Shown piece by piece: positions 25,288 to 35,814 of a DNA stretch of 64,000 bases. Source of the stretch: Lewinellaceae bacterium (GTDB taxonomy: Bacteria; Bacteroidota; Bacteroidia; Chitinophagales; Saprospiraceae); assembly GCA_016716135.1 (NCBI GenBank), contig JADJWX010000011.1:186001-250000 (forward strand), written 5' to 3'. The notes under the pieces were generated by a model that saw only the letters and a program-made list of their open reading frames with translations, did not search any database and had not been told where the DNA came from. Each line of letters opens with the position of its first letter. The first letter of the stretch is position 1. Both the position numbers and the translations under genes were made by a program.

Positions 25288-25649
25288 GAGGAACGATTTC
25301 GCCTCAAGCTGTAGGCCAATGCGACGGATTCAAATGACTTGCAGTACCAAAACGCATGAGTCTGATCATACAAACCGGGTGGGAAAAACAACTCCTGCGT
25401 ACAGTTGAAATTTGTTAATTGAAAAACCTGGCCATGCACGAAGAAATTTAACATTCAGCCACTGAATAAAATCCCAAACGCTTCGTTAATACTCCTGTTT
25501 AATCCTTCGGTTCAACTATTGTTTTTTTTTAATCCGTCTACGCAGTTCTCGCTGACGCTAGTCAGAAAAGACATCCATCCCGCCTCCGGAAAGCCTGCCA
25601 TTATTGATCTGCGTAACAAACCGATTTATCTCATAAACATTTTTCCTAC
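25288..25649. other. 362-base gap between divergent DUF2953 and DUF1800 genes
   Basis: This AT-rich stretch must hold the promoters of both divergent units. I see no repeat, RNA gene or credible small reading frame in it. Confidence 0.4.
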
Positions 25650-27308
25650 ATGGCATCTTTAAATCCGCTTCAGGGCGTCCTGGGGCAACGGCGTGCTGCC
25701 CATTTACTGCGCCGGCTCAGTTTCCGCTATACACGTGCCAGGGTGGATGCATTGGCTGCACAAACTGCCGCGCAAGCGCTCAGTGATTTACTGCAACTGA
25801 ATCCGCTGCAACTCGACCAGCCCGTGTACGCCGAAAGTCCCGGCGCCACTCCCGAAACCTGGATCAATCCGCCACAACCGCCCAATGCGCAAATGCCCGC
25901 CGATGAGAACGAACTCCGGCGCTTCGTCATGGGCTGGTGGCTCAACGAAGCCCTGCACGATCCGGGCGCAGCCCACCGCCTGTCCTTATTTTTCCACCAA
26001 TTCCTGGCCGTTACACCCGATTATGGCAGCAGCATGGAATTTTACGACTACCTCATGCTCCTGCGCTGGGGTTGTTTGGGAAACTTTAAAAAGCTGGTCA
26101 CCAAAATGGTGGTCGATAACTGCATGCTCGAGTACATCGACAACGACCAGAATTTTGTGAACAACCCCAATGAAAACTACGCCCGCGAATTTTTTGAACT
26201 GCACACCATCGGCCGCGGCCCCACAGCCGGGCCCGGCGATTACACCAACTACACCGAAGACGACATCGTGGAAGCGGCACGGGTGCTCACCGGCTTCAAC
26301 CACGCCGACCGCGATGAGTACCAGGATGCCGAAACCGGCCTGCCTGCGGGGCATGGCTACCCGCAGAGCCACGATTTTGGCCTGAAAACCTTTAGTGCAC
26401 GCTTCAATGGCGCCACCATTCAACCGCCGTCCAATGACCTGGCAGGCATGAATGCCGAACTGAACGCCCTGGTGGACATGGTGTTTGCACAGGAAGAAAC
26501 CGCCCGCAATTTCTGCCGCCGGCTCTACCGCTTTTTTATCCGCCGGCACATCGACGCCGAAGTCGAATCCGATATTATCGGCCCGCTGGCGCAAACGTTT
26601 ATTGCCAATACTTTTGAAATCAAGCCCGTGCTCGAGCAACTGTTTCAAAGCGAGCATTTCTTCGACGCCGATGATACACTTAGTACCGACGAAAACCTGG
26701 GCGCATTGATCAAATCACCGCTTGACCTGGCCTTGCCGACAATGGCATTTTTTGACCTGCCGATACCCGATCCGGTAGCGGACACCACAGCGCATTACGT
26801 CACGCTTTATGATAAAGGAATCATGGGGCGGCTGATGGATTGGGCCGGCATGTTCATGTTTTACCCACCCGATGTGGCGGGCTATCCCGGATACTACCAG
26901 GATCCGGATTATAACCGTCAGTTTTTTAATTCTGCGACAATCATTGCACGCTACAAATGGCCTGAGATGCTGCTCACGGGTACCCATGCCTGGGGCCCGG
27001 GCAGCGCTCAGGACCTGGGTACGAAGTTTGACTTTGCTGCCTGGCTGCGCGACAGCGGTGTGATTCCCGATCCTTCCGACTCCTACGTGGTGGTCCAGGA
27101 ATTGCTCCGCTACCTGTTCCCGGAAGAGCCCGACAACGACCGCTTCAACTATTTTCATACGACCATTTTTAACGACGGCCTCCCTCCGGCCGACTGGACG
27201 TATGAATGGCAAAATTTCTTGTCCACGGGCGACGATTCGGAGGTGCAGATTCCGCTGGGGCGGTTGTTTAACGCCATGTTGTATGCGCCGGAGTATCAGG
27301 TTTATTGA
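25650..27308 (+). CDS. DUF1800 family protein
   Basis: The 552-residue protein shows DUF1800 features: RAAHLLRRLSFRYTRARVDAL at the N-terminus, ELRRFVMGWWLNEALHDPGA, LSLFFHQFLAVTPDY, NENYAREFFELHTIGRG, YTEDDIVEAARVLTGF and RRLYRFFIRRHI. No signal peptide is evident at the chosen ATG, so the export route is unclear, but family members commonly pair with a DUF1501 protein that carries a Tat signal, as here 388 bases downstream. The pair's biochemical role is not established. The gap between the two genes holds a nested palindrome. Confidence 0.93.
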   Translation: MASLNPLQGVLGQRRAAHLLRRLSFRYTRARVDALAAQTAAQALSDLLQLNPLQLDQPVYAESPGATPETWINPPQPPNAQMPADENELRRFVMGWWLNEALHDPGAAHRLSLFFHQFLAVTPDYGSSMEFYDYLMLLRWGCLGNFKKLVTKMVVDNCMLEYIDNDQNFVNNPNENYAREFFELHTIGRGPTAGPGDYTNYTEDDIVEAARVLTGFNHADRDEYQDAETGLPAGHGYPQSHDFGLKTFSARFNGATIQPPSNDLAGMNAELNALVDMVFAQEETARNFCRRLYRFFIRRHIDAEVESDIIGPLAQTFIANTFEIKPVLEQLFQSEHFFDADDTLSTDENLGALIKSPLDLALPTMAFFDLPIPDPVADTTAHYVTLYDKGIMGRLMDWAGMFMFYPPDVAGYPGYYQDPDYNRQFFNSATIIARYKWPEMLLTGTHAWGPGSAQDLGTKFDFAAWLRDSGVIPDPSDSYVVVQELLRYLFPEEPDNDRFNYFHTTIFNDGLPPADWTYEWQNFLSTGDDSEVQIPLGRLFNAMLYAPEYQVY

Positions 27309-27344
27309 ACCCCGCTCTTGCTCTCAACGGGGTCCCAATTACCA

Positions 27345-27631
27345 AAAAGTTCATTGAATATTTAAAATGTGTGAAACTTGAATTGTGGTTATCTGTGAAA
27401 TAACGTGCTCCGCTTGATCAACCCCACCCCCATCCCCTCCCCCAAATGGGAGGGGGGCCTGATTTCGCTTTACTTATCGATTCCGTAAACGAAATCTAAA
27501 AATAGTTTGAGGGCAAGCCCCCCTCCCCGCTGGGGGAGGGGATGGGGGTGGGGTTGACACAGGCAAGGCGAAAAGTCCAAGAGATGACTAAAAATCGCCT
27601 TCCATACATTTTAAATATTCAATGAACTTTT
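27345..27631. repeat. Nested inverted repeat: outer 26-bp arms enclosing MITE-like copy B
   Basis: Outer arms 27345-27370 and 27606-27631 are exact reverse complements (AAAAGTTCATTGAATATTTA at the left start). Inside lies copy B of the 140-bp element, with 26-bp perfect arms at 27418-27443 and 27532-27557. About 47 bases separate each outer arm from the inner element. The whole 287-base block fills most of the DUF1800-DUF1501 gap and contains no gene. Confidence 0.85.
27418..27557. repeat. MITE-like palindromic element, copy B
   Basis: The element has the same 140-base length and terminal sequence (TCAACCCCACCCCCATCCCC) as the core of copy A. The interior differs at scattered positions, for example CTTTACTTATCGATTCCG against CTTTACTATTTGATTTCG. 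The ends are better conserved than the middle. Confidence 0.85.
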
Positions 27632-27695
27632 AGGTACTCGGAAGCCAGGAGGGTTATATGGGGTTGATTCCAATCACTCAACCAATCTATAAACA

Positions 27696-29342
27696 ATGAA
27701 AAGAAGAAACTTTCTAAAAATAGCCGGCGCATCGTCCTTCGTCGTAAACGGCCACGCCATGCGCCCTTTTTCCAATAGTAAAATAGCCCGCGTTATGGCC
27801 GACTGCGAAGAGGTGGAAGACCGCGTGCTGGTGCTCATCCAACTCAAAGGCGGCAACGATGGCGTCAATACCATTGTCCCGATCGCCCAGTACGACGAAT
27901 ACGCCAATTTGCGGCCGGTCATAAAAATTCCCGACTCCGGGCCCGAGCAGTTTATCAAACTGGACAACACGCTGCCCGGCGCCGATCAGGTGGGCATTCA
28001 CCCGTCTATGACCAGCCTGAAAGCCCTGTACGACAAAGGCTGGGCAAATGTGGTGCAGGCCGTCGGCTACGAAAACCTGAACCAGTCGCATTTCAAAAGC
28101 ACCGACCTGTGGCTTTCCGGTGGCGATGGCACACCCGACAACTCCGACATCAAATCGGGCTGGATGGGCCGCGCGCTCAATGCCATGTACCCCGACGTGA
28201 TGGGCACGCCGATCCCCGACATGCTGTACCCGCTCGGCATCCAGATCGGCGACCCCTACCCTTCCCTGGGTTTCCACACCGAAACTGAGCACCAGAACTC
28301 GATCAACCTGTACGGGCAGGATCCCGACGGGTTTTACTCCCTGGTGCAAACGATCGGCGGGGCGCCGCTGCTGAACATTCCCGACTCCGACTACGGCGAC
28401 GAACTGGCCTACATCATGGGCGTGGAGCGCAGCGTGGACCAGTATTCGCAGTACATCACCCAGGCCTTCATGGCCGGCAGCAACGCGATCACTACCTACC
28501 CGCAAACGGGGCTTGCCGATCAGCTCAAAACGATCGCCCGCCTGATGAAAGGCGGCTGCAAAACAAAAATGTACCTCTGCTCCATGGGCGGCTTCGATAC
28601 GCATGGCTCGCAAATACCGCCGGAGGGCGACATTACCAAAGGCCGCCATGCCGACCTGTTGCGGAGCCTGGCCGACTCTGTAAAAGCATTTTATGACGAT
28701 CTGGAAGGCCTTGACCTTGCCGATAAAGTCGTTTCCTGCACCTTTTCCGAATTTGGCCGTTGCGCCCGCGAAAACGGCTCGGCCGGCACCGACCACGGCA
28801 CCCTGGCGCCTATGCTGATTTTCGGGAAAGCCCTGGCCGGCGGGGTGCACGGCACCAACGTCGACCTGACCAACCTGGCCAACGACAACCAGTTGCAGGG
28901 TCAGCAATTCGACTACCGGCAGGTATTCACCACGCTGCTGCAGGATTGGCTCGGCGCAAGCAACTACGTTTTGGAACAAACCATGTTTGAAGGCTACGCC
29001 AAAATGCCCATTGTGAGCAGCACCTACAAAGTGCAGCCGGAATGCTACATCGCCACCAGTGTGTTCGACCCGCAACCGGAACAACGGGCGCTCAATGCTT
29101 TCCCCAACCCGGCTACCTACCGTACACAGGTCGCTTTTCAGAGTGGCGGGACGTTCGAGGGCCGGTTGTCGTTGCACAGCCTGGGCGGCGCAGTGGTGTC
29201 CATGCAACAAGTGCGCATAGAGCCGGGCGCCAATATTTACCATTTCGACGTGTCGCAATTACCTGCCGGTCCCTATTTCGTGCGGCTGGAAAACAAGTTA
29301 AATGGCAAAGCGGAAGTAGTGAAACTAAACGTACTCCGGTAA
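27696..29342 (+). CDS. DUF1501 family protein with Tat signal and T9SS type A sorting domain
   Basis: The 548-residue protein starts MKRRNFLKIAGASSFVVNG, a twin-arginine signal. The DUF1501 body contains RVLVLIQLKGGNDGVNTIVP, DQVGIHPSMTSLKALYDKG, NQSHFKSTDLWLSGG, MYLCSMGGFDTHGSQ and SEFGRCARENGSAGTDHGTLAPML; it resembles sulfatase/phosphatase-fold proteins. The last ~80 residues (ALNAFPNPATYRTQVAF ... LPAGPYFVRL) are a type A sorting domain for the type IX secretion system. A Tat signal with a T9SS tail would mean folding in the cytoplasm before secretion. It follows the DUF1800 gene and precedes another T9SS protein. Confidence 0.94.
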   Translation: MKRRNFLKIAGASSFVVNGHAMRPFSNSKIARVMADCEEVEDRVLVLIQLKGGNDGVNTIVPIAQYDEYANLRPVIKIPDSGPEQFIKLDNTLPGADQVGIHPSMTSLKALYDKGWANVVQAVGYENLNQSHFKSTDLWLSGGDGTPDNSDIKSGWMGRALNAMYPDVMGTPIPDMLYPLGIQIGDPYPSLGFHTETEHQNSINLYGQDPDGFYSLVQTIGGAPLLNIPDSDYGDELAYIMGVERSVDQYSQYITQAFMAGSNAITTYPQTGLADQLKTIARLMKGGCKTKMYLCSMGGFDTHGSQIPPEGDITKGRHADLLRSLADSVKAFYDDLEGLDLADKVVSCTFSEFGRCARENGSAGTDHGTLAPMLIFGKALAGGVHGTNVDLTNLANDNQLQGQQFDYRQVFTTLLQDWLGASNYVLEQTMFEGYAKMPIVSSTYKVQPECYIATSVFDPQPEQRALNAFPNPATYRTQVAFQSGGTFEGRLSLHSLGGAVVSMQQVRIEPGANIYHFDVSQLPAGPYFVRLENKLNGKAEVVKLNVLR

Positions 29343-29344
29343 AA

Positions 29345-29495
29345 GATTTTTGATTTACGATTTACGGTTTACGATTGGTTCACCATTGCGAAGTTGGATA
29401 GTTGCTCGCCCACCTTGAGCATTTGGGTAAATTGAAAACATACTGATTTAGGAATGGTGAATCAATCGTAAATCAAAAATCGGAAATCGTAAATC
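29345..29495. repeat. TTTACGATT-type imperfect inverted repeat
   Basis: The left arm near 29345-29387 contains the short unit GATTTACGATT repeatedly and ends GGTTCACCATT; the right arm near 29453-29495 is its imperfect reverse complement. The inner 20 bases match at 19 positions. It separates the DUF1501 gene from the next T9SS gene. Confidence 0.65.
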
Positions 29496-29542
29496 ACAAT
29501 GCATCCCTTACACCATCCTCCTCCATTTCAAATACCGATTTC

Positions 29543-31440
<1,898 letters not shown>

Positions 31441-31444
31441 AATT

Positions 31445-31852
31445 CTAAGGACTGATTTTCGCATAAACAATCCCGACAACAATGGCCTGGAAAAGGCCAT
31501 AGGCAAACCAGGTCAGCACGATCGGCAGCGATACCGCCAGCGAGCTGAAGGTGATCCACATGGATGGCAGGGTTGCAATCAAACCGTACACCAGTCCCAT
31601 TTCCATACCGCGCCACCAGAACGGGCCGTGAAACAGCGATTTAAAACGTTTCCAAAACCAGGCCAGTGCAAAGCTCAGGATAAACGGGTGCAGGAAATAC
31701 AGGTAGGTTTTGTCGCCTTCCAGATCGAAAATCGGGTTGTAATATTCCTCCGCCATTTCAGGCAGAAAGGCCACAACCAAATACAGGGCTACATAACTGA
31801 ACAGGAGCAGAATGGCCCCTGCAACAAAGCCTTTGATGAGTAATTTTTTCAT
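31445..31852 (-). CDS. Hypothetical four-helix membrane protein
   Basis: The 135-residue protein has four hydrophobic segments (about 8-30, 52-66, 85-105, 107-131) with aromatic-rich loops (FWKRFKSLFHGPFWWRGMEMG). I do not recognise the family. It lies 21 bases after the second YceI gene, as the last gene of the leftward YceI-porin-YceI unit, so a role linked to that unit is possible. Confidence 0.75.
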   Translation of the reverse strand: MKKLLIKGFVAGAILLLFSYVALYLVVAFLPEMAEEYYNPIFDLEGDKTYLYFLHPFILSFALAWFWKRFKSLFHGPFWWRGMEMGLVYGLIATLPSMWITFSSLAVSLPIVLTWFAYGLFQAIVVGIVYAKISP

Positions 31853-31873
31853 AGTTAAGTACCGTTGGTGTTG

Positions 31874-32518
31874 TTATTGTTTTTCAGAAAAATCTTCCAG
31901 GCTGATATCGAGATTGAAGTGAAAGGTAATCAGATCATTCACCTTGATCAGACCGAACAGGGCGCCGGGCGGATCGATGCCGTACTCCGTCATTTTCAGT
32001 GATTTCTCACCGCGCAGGGTGAACTGATTCTCGGCTGTTTTTTTCGCTTCCGCTTCGATGAATTGCTCTTTCGTCACATCGGTAATCGTCAGTTTGACTT
32101 TGGCCTTTACAGCAAACCACTGGTTGTTGCCTGCATTTTTGAGCTGCTCGGGGTTGTACCAGGTTTCCAGCAGTTCGATCGTTATAAAATCGTATGCATC
32201 GGCTTTGAGTGCTTTGTGCATATCCCGGTCGATCTTCCCGTTTTGGCAGTTGAACTTCCGGGTCCGCATCCGAAGGCGCACATTGCTGAAGCGGGCGTGT
32301 TTGCCACCGTTTTCCACCTGGAATGTTTGTGCCGGAAAGCGGTCTTCGCAATTGCAGGTGAAGGCATTTACATTGGAAGTCCCTTTCAGAAAAAGTTTGC
32401 TGGAACGCAGGACCGTGTACCGCATTTGCGAAGCCTGGTCTTCCTGGGCGAACAGCGCTGCCGGCGCCATGCACATCAACAAATTGAACGCCAGCAATCG
32501 GATAACTAGGGCTGCCAT
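31874..32518 (-). CDS. YceI family protein (variant, Cys-containing)
   Basis: I choose the ATG at 32518 because it gives a signal peptide (MAALVIRLLAFNLLMCMAP, to LFAQ); a longer frame from 32551 adds residues that break it. The body follows the YceI pattern: LFLKGTSNVNAFTC, FSNVRLRMRTRKFNC, MHKALKADAYDFITIELL, KLTITDVTKEQFIEAEA, SLKMTEYGIDPPGALFGLIKVNDLITFHFNL. YceI domains form lipocalin-like barrels that bind polyprenoids or other lipids. It is preceded by a porin and another YceI gene and followed by a membrane protein. Confidence 0.88.
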   Translation of the reverse strand: MAALVIRLLAFNLLMCMAPAALFAQEDQASQMRYTVLRSSKLFLKGTSNVNAFTCNCEDRFPAQTFQVENGGKHARFSNVRLRMRTRKFNCQNGKIDRDMHKALKADAYDFITIELLETWYNPEQLKNAGNNQWFAVKAKVKLTITDVTKEQFIEAEAKKTAENQFTLRGEKSLKMTEYGIDPPGALFGLIKVNDLITFHFNLDISLEDFSEKQ

Positions 32519-32593
32519 AATGGAATGGTATATTTTCGAAAAAAGCCCCATGGCCTTAGAAGACCATAGGGCCGTTATTTTTGAACTGGAAAG

Positions 32594-32622
32594 TATCGGC
32601 GTGAGGTTGAATCACGCCGATA
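32594..32622. terminator. Hairpin after the porin gene
   Basis: TATCGGCGTGA at 32594-32604 pairs exactly with TCACGCCGATA at 32612-32622. It lies 17 bases beyond the porin stop. No T-run follows, so it may be a processing or attenuation stem inside the operon rather than a strong terminator. Confidence 0.6.
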
Positions 32623-32638
32623 CGGACAATAAATTCAC

Positions 32639-34018
32639 TTAGAAACCAATCACAGCTTCGACGACAAATCCGCTGAATTTACCTTCGTTGCGGTAGTCTG
32701 TTGTCGGAAAATCGTTATAGTTCTGCACCATGTATTCAGCTTTGAGCAACAGGTTTTTGCTCGGGAACCAACCGGCGGCCACGGCAAGACGGTCGATCGA
32801 AATATCATCGGCAAAACCCTGCGGCGTGCCGGTAAGTTTGTTATACCGGCCACCTACATAGAGCTGTTCGTTGGTACCAAAACGGTAGAGCAACTCACCA
32901 ACCAATTGCGTGAAATCACGCTCACTCCCGTTGCGTTCGCGGTTTACACGGCCTTTTGCCATTTCATAAGCGCCGAAGAATTCGAGGCCGTGGAATTTTA
33001 CAAACGGGTTGATCATAAGGGTAGCCACTTCGTTGGCAAAACCCGGGTTGAAGCGACCGGAGGTAAACTGCGAACCCTGAGAGGTAGCCGCACCGTTGGT
33101 CAATGCGGGTTCCATAGCCAGGAAGTAGTGCGAACCGGTGCGGTCGCCTGCGTACAGGGTGTTGCGCTGGATAGATGGGTTCATGTAGTACGAGGCAGAA
33201 AGCCGGAAACGCAGATCGGGGTTAATTTGCTTGTCGTATGCACCTTTGAAGAAGATGGAAGGCTTCTTCTCGGTAGGCTCAACGTCTGCACCGATTGGCG
33301 TGCTCGGGTAATTGTTCACGTTGCCGTTGATAAAGCCCGATGTCATACCGACCATACCCATGAAGTCGCCGAAGAAAACATACGCCTCACCGCCGATCTC
33401 TGTCGTAAAGGCATCCATGATAAAGTTCTCCACGAAGGGGTTGAAAATCGTATTACCACCATCGGTACGGCGGAACTGCATGTCGCCGAAGTTTGGCTGG
33501 AAGTGCCCGATTTTAACCCGGATGTGATCGGTATACCACTGCGGGTTGCCGAACATCGGCAGTTTATCGATCTGGATGTATCCGCCTTTCACCCAAAATT
33601 CGGAGTGGTGGCGGGAAGACATGTAGTTTTCCAGCGCGACCCGGATACCGTCTTCAATCTGGAAGTCAAGATTCAGGTTGGCCATAGCCAGGTTGAAACC
33701 CGAAACTTTACCCTCCGTGCTGTCGCCGTCAATGCCTGCGCCGTACAACAAATTGGCATTCGTAGGATTGGAACCGGAAACCGGCACATAGGTAGGCTCG
33801 TTCGAGTGGGTGATGGATTGATAATCCTGGGTAAACGAACCACCGATGCGAATTTTAAAGCCGGTGTATTCGGGTTGCTGGGCTTTTTTAGACGGTTCAA
33901 ACATATTGATGCCATCTTTATCCCAAGGCCGGAAGTACTGGATGTCAGCACGTTGTGCCATAGCCCATGAAGCGCTGAAAAGAAGTATCAGAACGGAAAT
34001 AAAAAAGCTGTTTTTCAT
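32639..34018 (-). CDS. Outer-membrane porin-like beta-barrel protein
   Basis: The 459-residue protein has a signal peptide (MKNSFFISVLILLFSASWA, to AMAQ), then alternating strands ending in aromatic residues and a C-terminal Phe (VVEAVIGF), the hallmark of outer-membrane barrels. Motifs such as GFKIRIGGSFTQDYQ, IRVKIGHFQPNFGDMQFRR and LYVGGRYNKL resemble the OprP/OprO phosphate-selective porin group, though the selectivity cannot be inferred. It sits between two YceI genes on the same strand (57 bases after the first and 120 bases before the second). Confidence 0.8.
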   Translation of the reverse strand: MKNSFFISVLILLFSASWAMAQRADIQYFRPWDKDGINMFEPSKKAQQPEYTGFKIRIGGSFTQDYQSITHSNEPTYVPVSGSNPTNANLLYGAGIDGDSTEGKVSGFNLAMANLNLDFQIEDGIRVALENYMSSRHHSEFWVKGGYIQIDKLPMFGNPQWYTDHIRVKIGHFQPNFGDMQFRRTDGGNTIFNPFVENFIMDAFTTEIGGEAYVFFGDFMGMVGMTSGFINGNVNNYPSTPIGADVEPTEKKPSIFFKGAYDKQINPDLRFRLSASYYMNPSIQRNTLYAGDRTGSHYFLAMEPALTNGAATSQGSQFTSGRFNPGFANEVATLMINPFVKFHGLEFFGAYEMAKGRVNRERNGSERDFTQLVGELLYRFGTNEQLYVGGRYNKLTGTPQGFADDISIDRLAVAAGWFPSKNLLLKAEYMVQNYNDFPTTDYRNEGKFSGFVVEAVIGF

Positions 34019-34075
34019 GATAACAAGTTGATTTAAGTCTTAGAAATATTTTGCAACGGATAGAATGTGTGTAGG

Positions 34076-34642
34076 TTATTTGGCTTTCAGGGTTACGCGG
34101 AATACGATTTCCACGTCATCGCCAACCGTCATGGTGCCCAGCAAGGCCGTAGGCGGATCAATTTTGTAATCCGTCATTTTCAGCTTGTACGAGCCGTTGA
34201 AGGTCAACGAGCCGTCGCTGCCTGTTTTACCGGAAACATAAAAGTTGACTTTGTTGGTCACACCGGCAATCATGAGCGATCCGCTGGCATTGACGTCGTA
34301 TTTGTCACCTTTTTTATTGACGGTGGCTTTGTCGAGTTTGTATTTGATGGCCGGGTACTTGTTGGCGTCAAGCGCTTTGTAGGTTTTATTATCCATGATA
34401 GAACCTTTCTCGCTCTTGATCGACTTGACCGGCACTTCAACGCTGAGAGCGTTTATGGCCTGAAGTTCACCGGCTTCCACTGCAAATGCTCCGGTGGCGC
34501 GGAGTTCCTTGGCGGTCGATTGCCAGTCGTGCAGGTTGGAAGAACCTTTAATAGTCAGGGAAAAAGAAGCCACTTGGAAATTGTCTTGGGCATAAACCAT
34601 GTTTAGCGACAGGACGAACAGAAACAGGATTTGAACTTTCAT
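34076..34642 (-). CDS. YceI family protein
   Basis: The 188-residue product has a signal peptide (MKVQILFLFVLSLNMVYAQ) and the canonical YceI fold: SLTIKGSSNLHDWQSTAKEL, INALSVEVPVKSIKSEKGS, TYKALDANKYPAIKYKL, MIAGVTNKVNFYVSG, KLKMTDYKIDPPTALLGTMTVGDDVEIVFRVTL. The S/N-x-x-D/H-W segment of the family is present, whereas the second YceI in this operon has Asn-Ala-Phe there. Expected to be periplasmic and to bind an isoprenoid-like ligand. It is first in the leftward unit. Confidence 0.93.
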   Translation of the reverse strand: MKVQILFLFVLSLNMVYAQDNFQVASFSLTIKGSSNLHDWQSTAKELRATGAFAVEAGELQAINALSVEVPVKSIKSEKGSIMDNKTYKALDANKYPAIKYKLDKATVNKKGDKYDVNASGSLMIAGVTNKVNFYVSGKTGSDGSLTFNGSYKLKMTDYKIDPPTALLGTMTVGDDVEIVFRVTLKAK

Positions 34643-35018
34643 TTTTCTAATTTTTATGCAAATCTATCGGCACCGGGAGTGCGCAGTGAGTGACCTGGCT
34701 TATGCTGGAGTTTGATCTTCGTCAGCTTCCACGCTTCGCACAGATTAATCCGGCCGGAATTGTTTGCACAAAAAGTTTTCAGCTGACCGCGGGCAGTTTT
34801 TAGTATGTTGTTAATCACCCGGTAATGGATAATTCTGGTACTTTTTTTTAAAACATCAGTCGCCTGAAAACCATACATGGAAAACCGCAGACAGCCTTAG
34901 GTATCGCAAATTCGTTCCGGATAAACACTAAGCGGAATCGAACTCCACCGAACACCTTACTTTTGCCCCACCCAACACAACTTAACCCGTTTACCCAAAT
35001 CACACCCAACTACTACTT
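34643..35018. other. 376-base divergent promoter region, no gene seen
   Basis: The gap separates the leftward YceI operon from a rightward outer-membrane protein gene. A leftward 74-codon frame is open here but has no domain or coding character. I see no strong hairpin. Confidence 0.4.
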
Positions 35019-35783
35019 ATGTGCAAAAACTGCATACTCCTCCTGCTCGTACTCCTTTCGGTCGCTTTCCAGGCTGCCGCACAAAAATTTCCGGAGCACC
35101 CTGAAACAGCCCGCCCCAACACCGGTCCGGCTATCCTGACCCACTTTTCCGTCGGCTTCCAGTTGCCTGCCGGCGATATGGCCGACCGCTTCGGCGCCAA
35201 CGGCAGTTTTGGCGGCGGCGCCGAGTGGATTACCCCGGGCAATTTCATCCTGGGGCTCGATGGCCACTACATTTTCGGCGGCACGGTAAAAGAAGACCCG
35301 CTTGCCATCCTGCGCACGCCAGAAGGAGATATCATCGGCGGCAATCAATTGATTGCCGATGTAGCCTTGCGCGAACGCGGGTACTACATCGGTGGCCTGA
35401 TCGGCAAACTTTTTCCAATGGGCGCGCACCGCTCCGGTATCCGCGTAAGCCTCGGCGCGGGCATGCTGACCCATTGGATCCGCTTGCAGGACAACTCCAG
35501 CACCGTCGTGCAGATCACCGGCGACTACGCCAAAGGCTACGACCGGCGCACCGGGGGCCTGATGTTGCAACAGTTTGTCGGCTGGCAACACCTGAGCGAC
35601 AACCGCCGCTCCAACTGGATGGTCGGGCTCGAATTCGGACAGGGTTTTACGCAAAGCCTGCGCAGCTGGGATTTTTCGGAAATGCGCAAACTGGATGAAA
35701 AACGCACCGACCTGCGCTTCGGCATCCGCCTCACCTGGACGCTGCCCTTCTATATGAGCGGCGCCGAAAACATCTACTATTAA
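35019..35783 (+). CDS. Predicted outer-membrane beta-barrel protein, unknown function
   Basis: The 254-residue protein has a signal peptide (MCKNCILLLLVLLSVAFQA, to AAAQ) and alternating strands of an eight-to-ten-stranded barrel (FSVGFQLPAGDMADRFGANG, NFILGLDGHYIFGG, WMVGLEFGQGF, TDLRFGIRLTWTLPFYM). The N-terminal Cys residues are in the h-region, not a clear lipobox. It lies 31 bases before waaA, the Kdo transferase gene, and may share its transcript. I do not recognise a closer family. Confidence 0.7.
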   Translation: MCKNCILLLLVLLSVAFQAAAQKFPEHPETARPNTGPAILTHFSVGFQLPAGDMADRFGANGSFGGGAEWITPGNFILGLDGHYIFGGTVKEDPLAILRTPEGDIIGGNQLIADVALRERGYYIGGLIGKLFPMGAHRSGIRVSLGAGMLTHWIRLQDNSSTVVQITGDYAKGYDRRTGGLMLQQFVGWQHLSDNRRSNWMVGLEFGQGFTQSLRSWDFSEMRKLDEKRTDLRFGIRLTWTLPFYMSGAENIYY

Positions 35784-35814
35784 TGGCCCGCAAACACGGC
35801 GCCCTCCTATTGTG

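Noticed and set aside
27714..29258. Leftward 514-codon open frame opposite the DUF1501 gene
   Set aside because: Antisense shadow of a well-supported gene, with no recognisable motif.
34654..34878. Leftward 74-codon frame in the YceI/outer-membrane protein divergent region
   Set aside because: No domain or coding character; occupies the likely promoter area.
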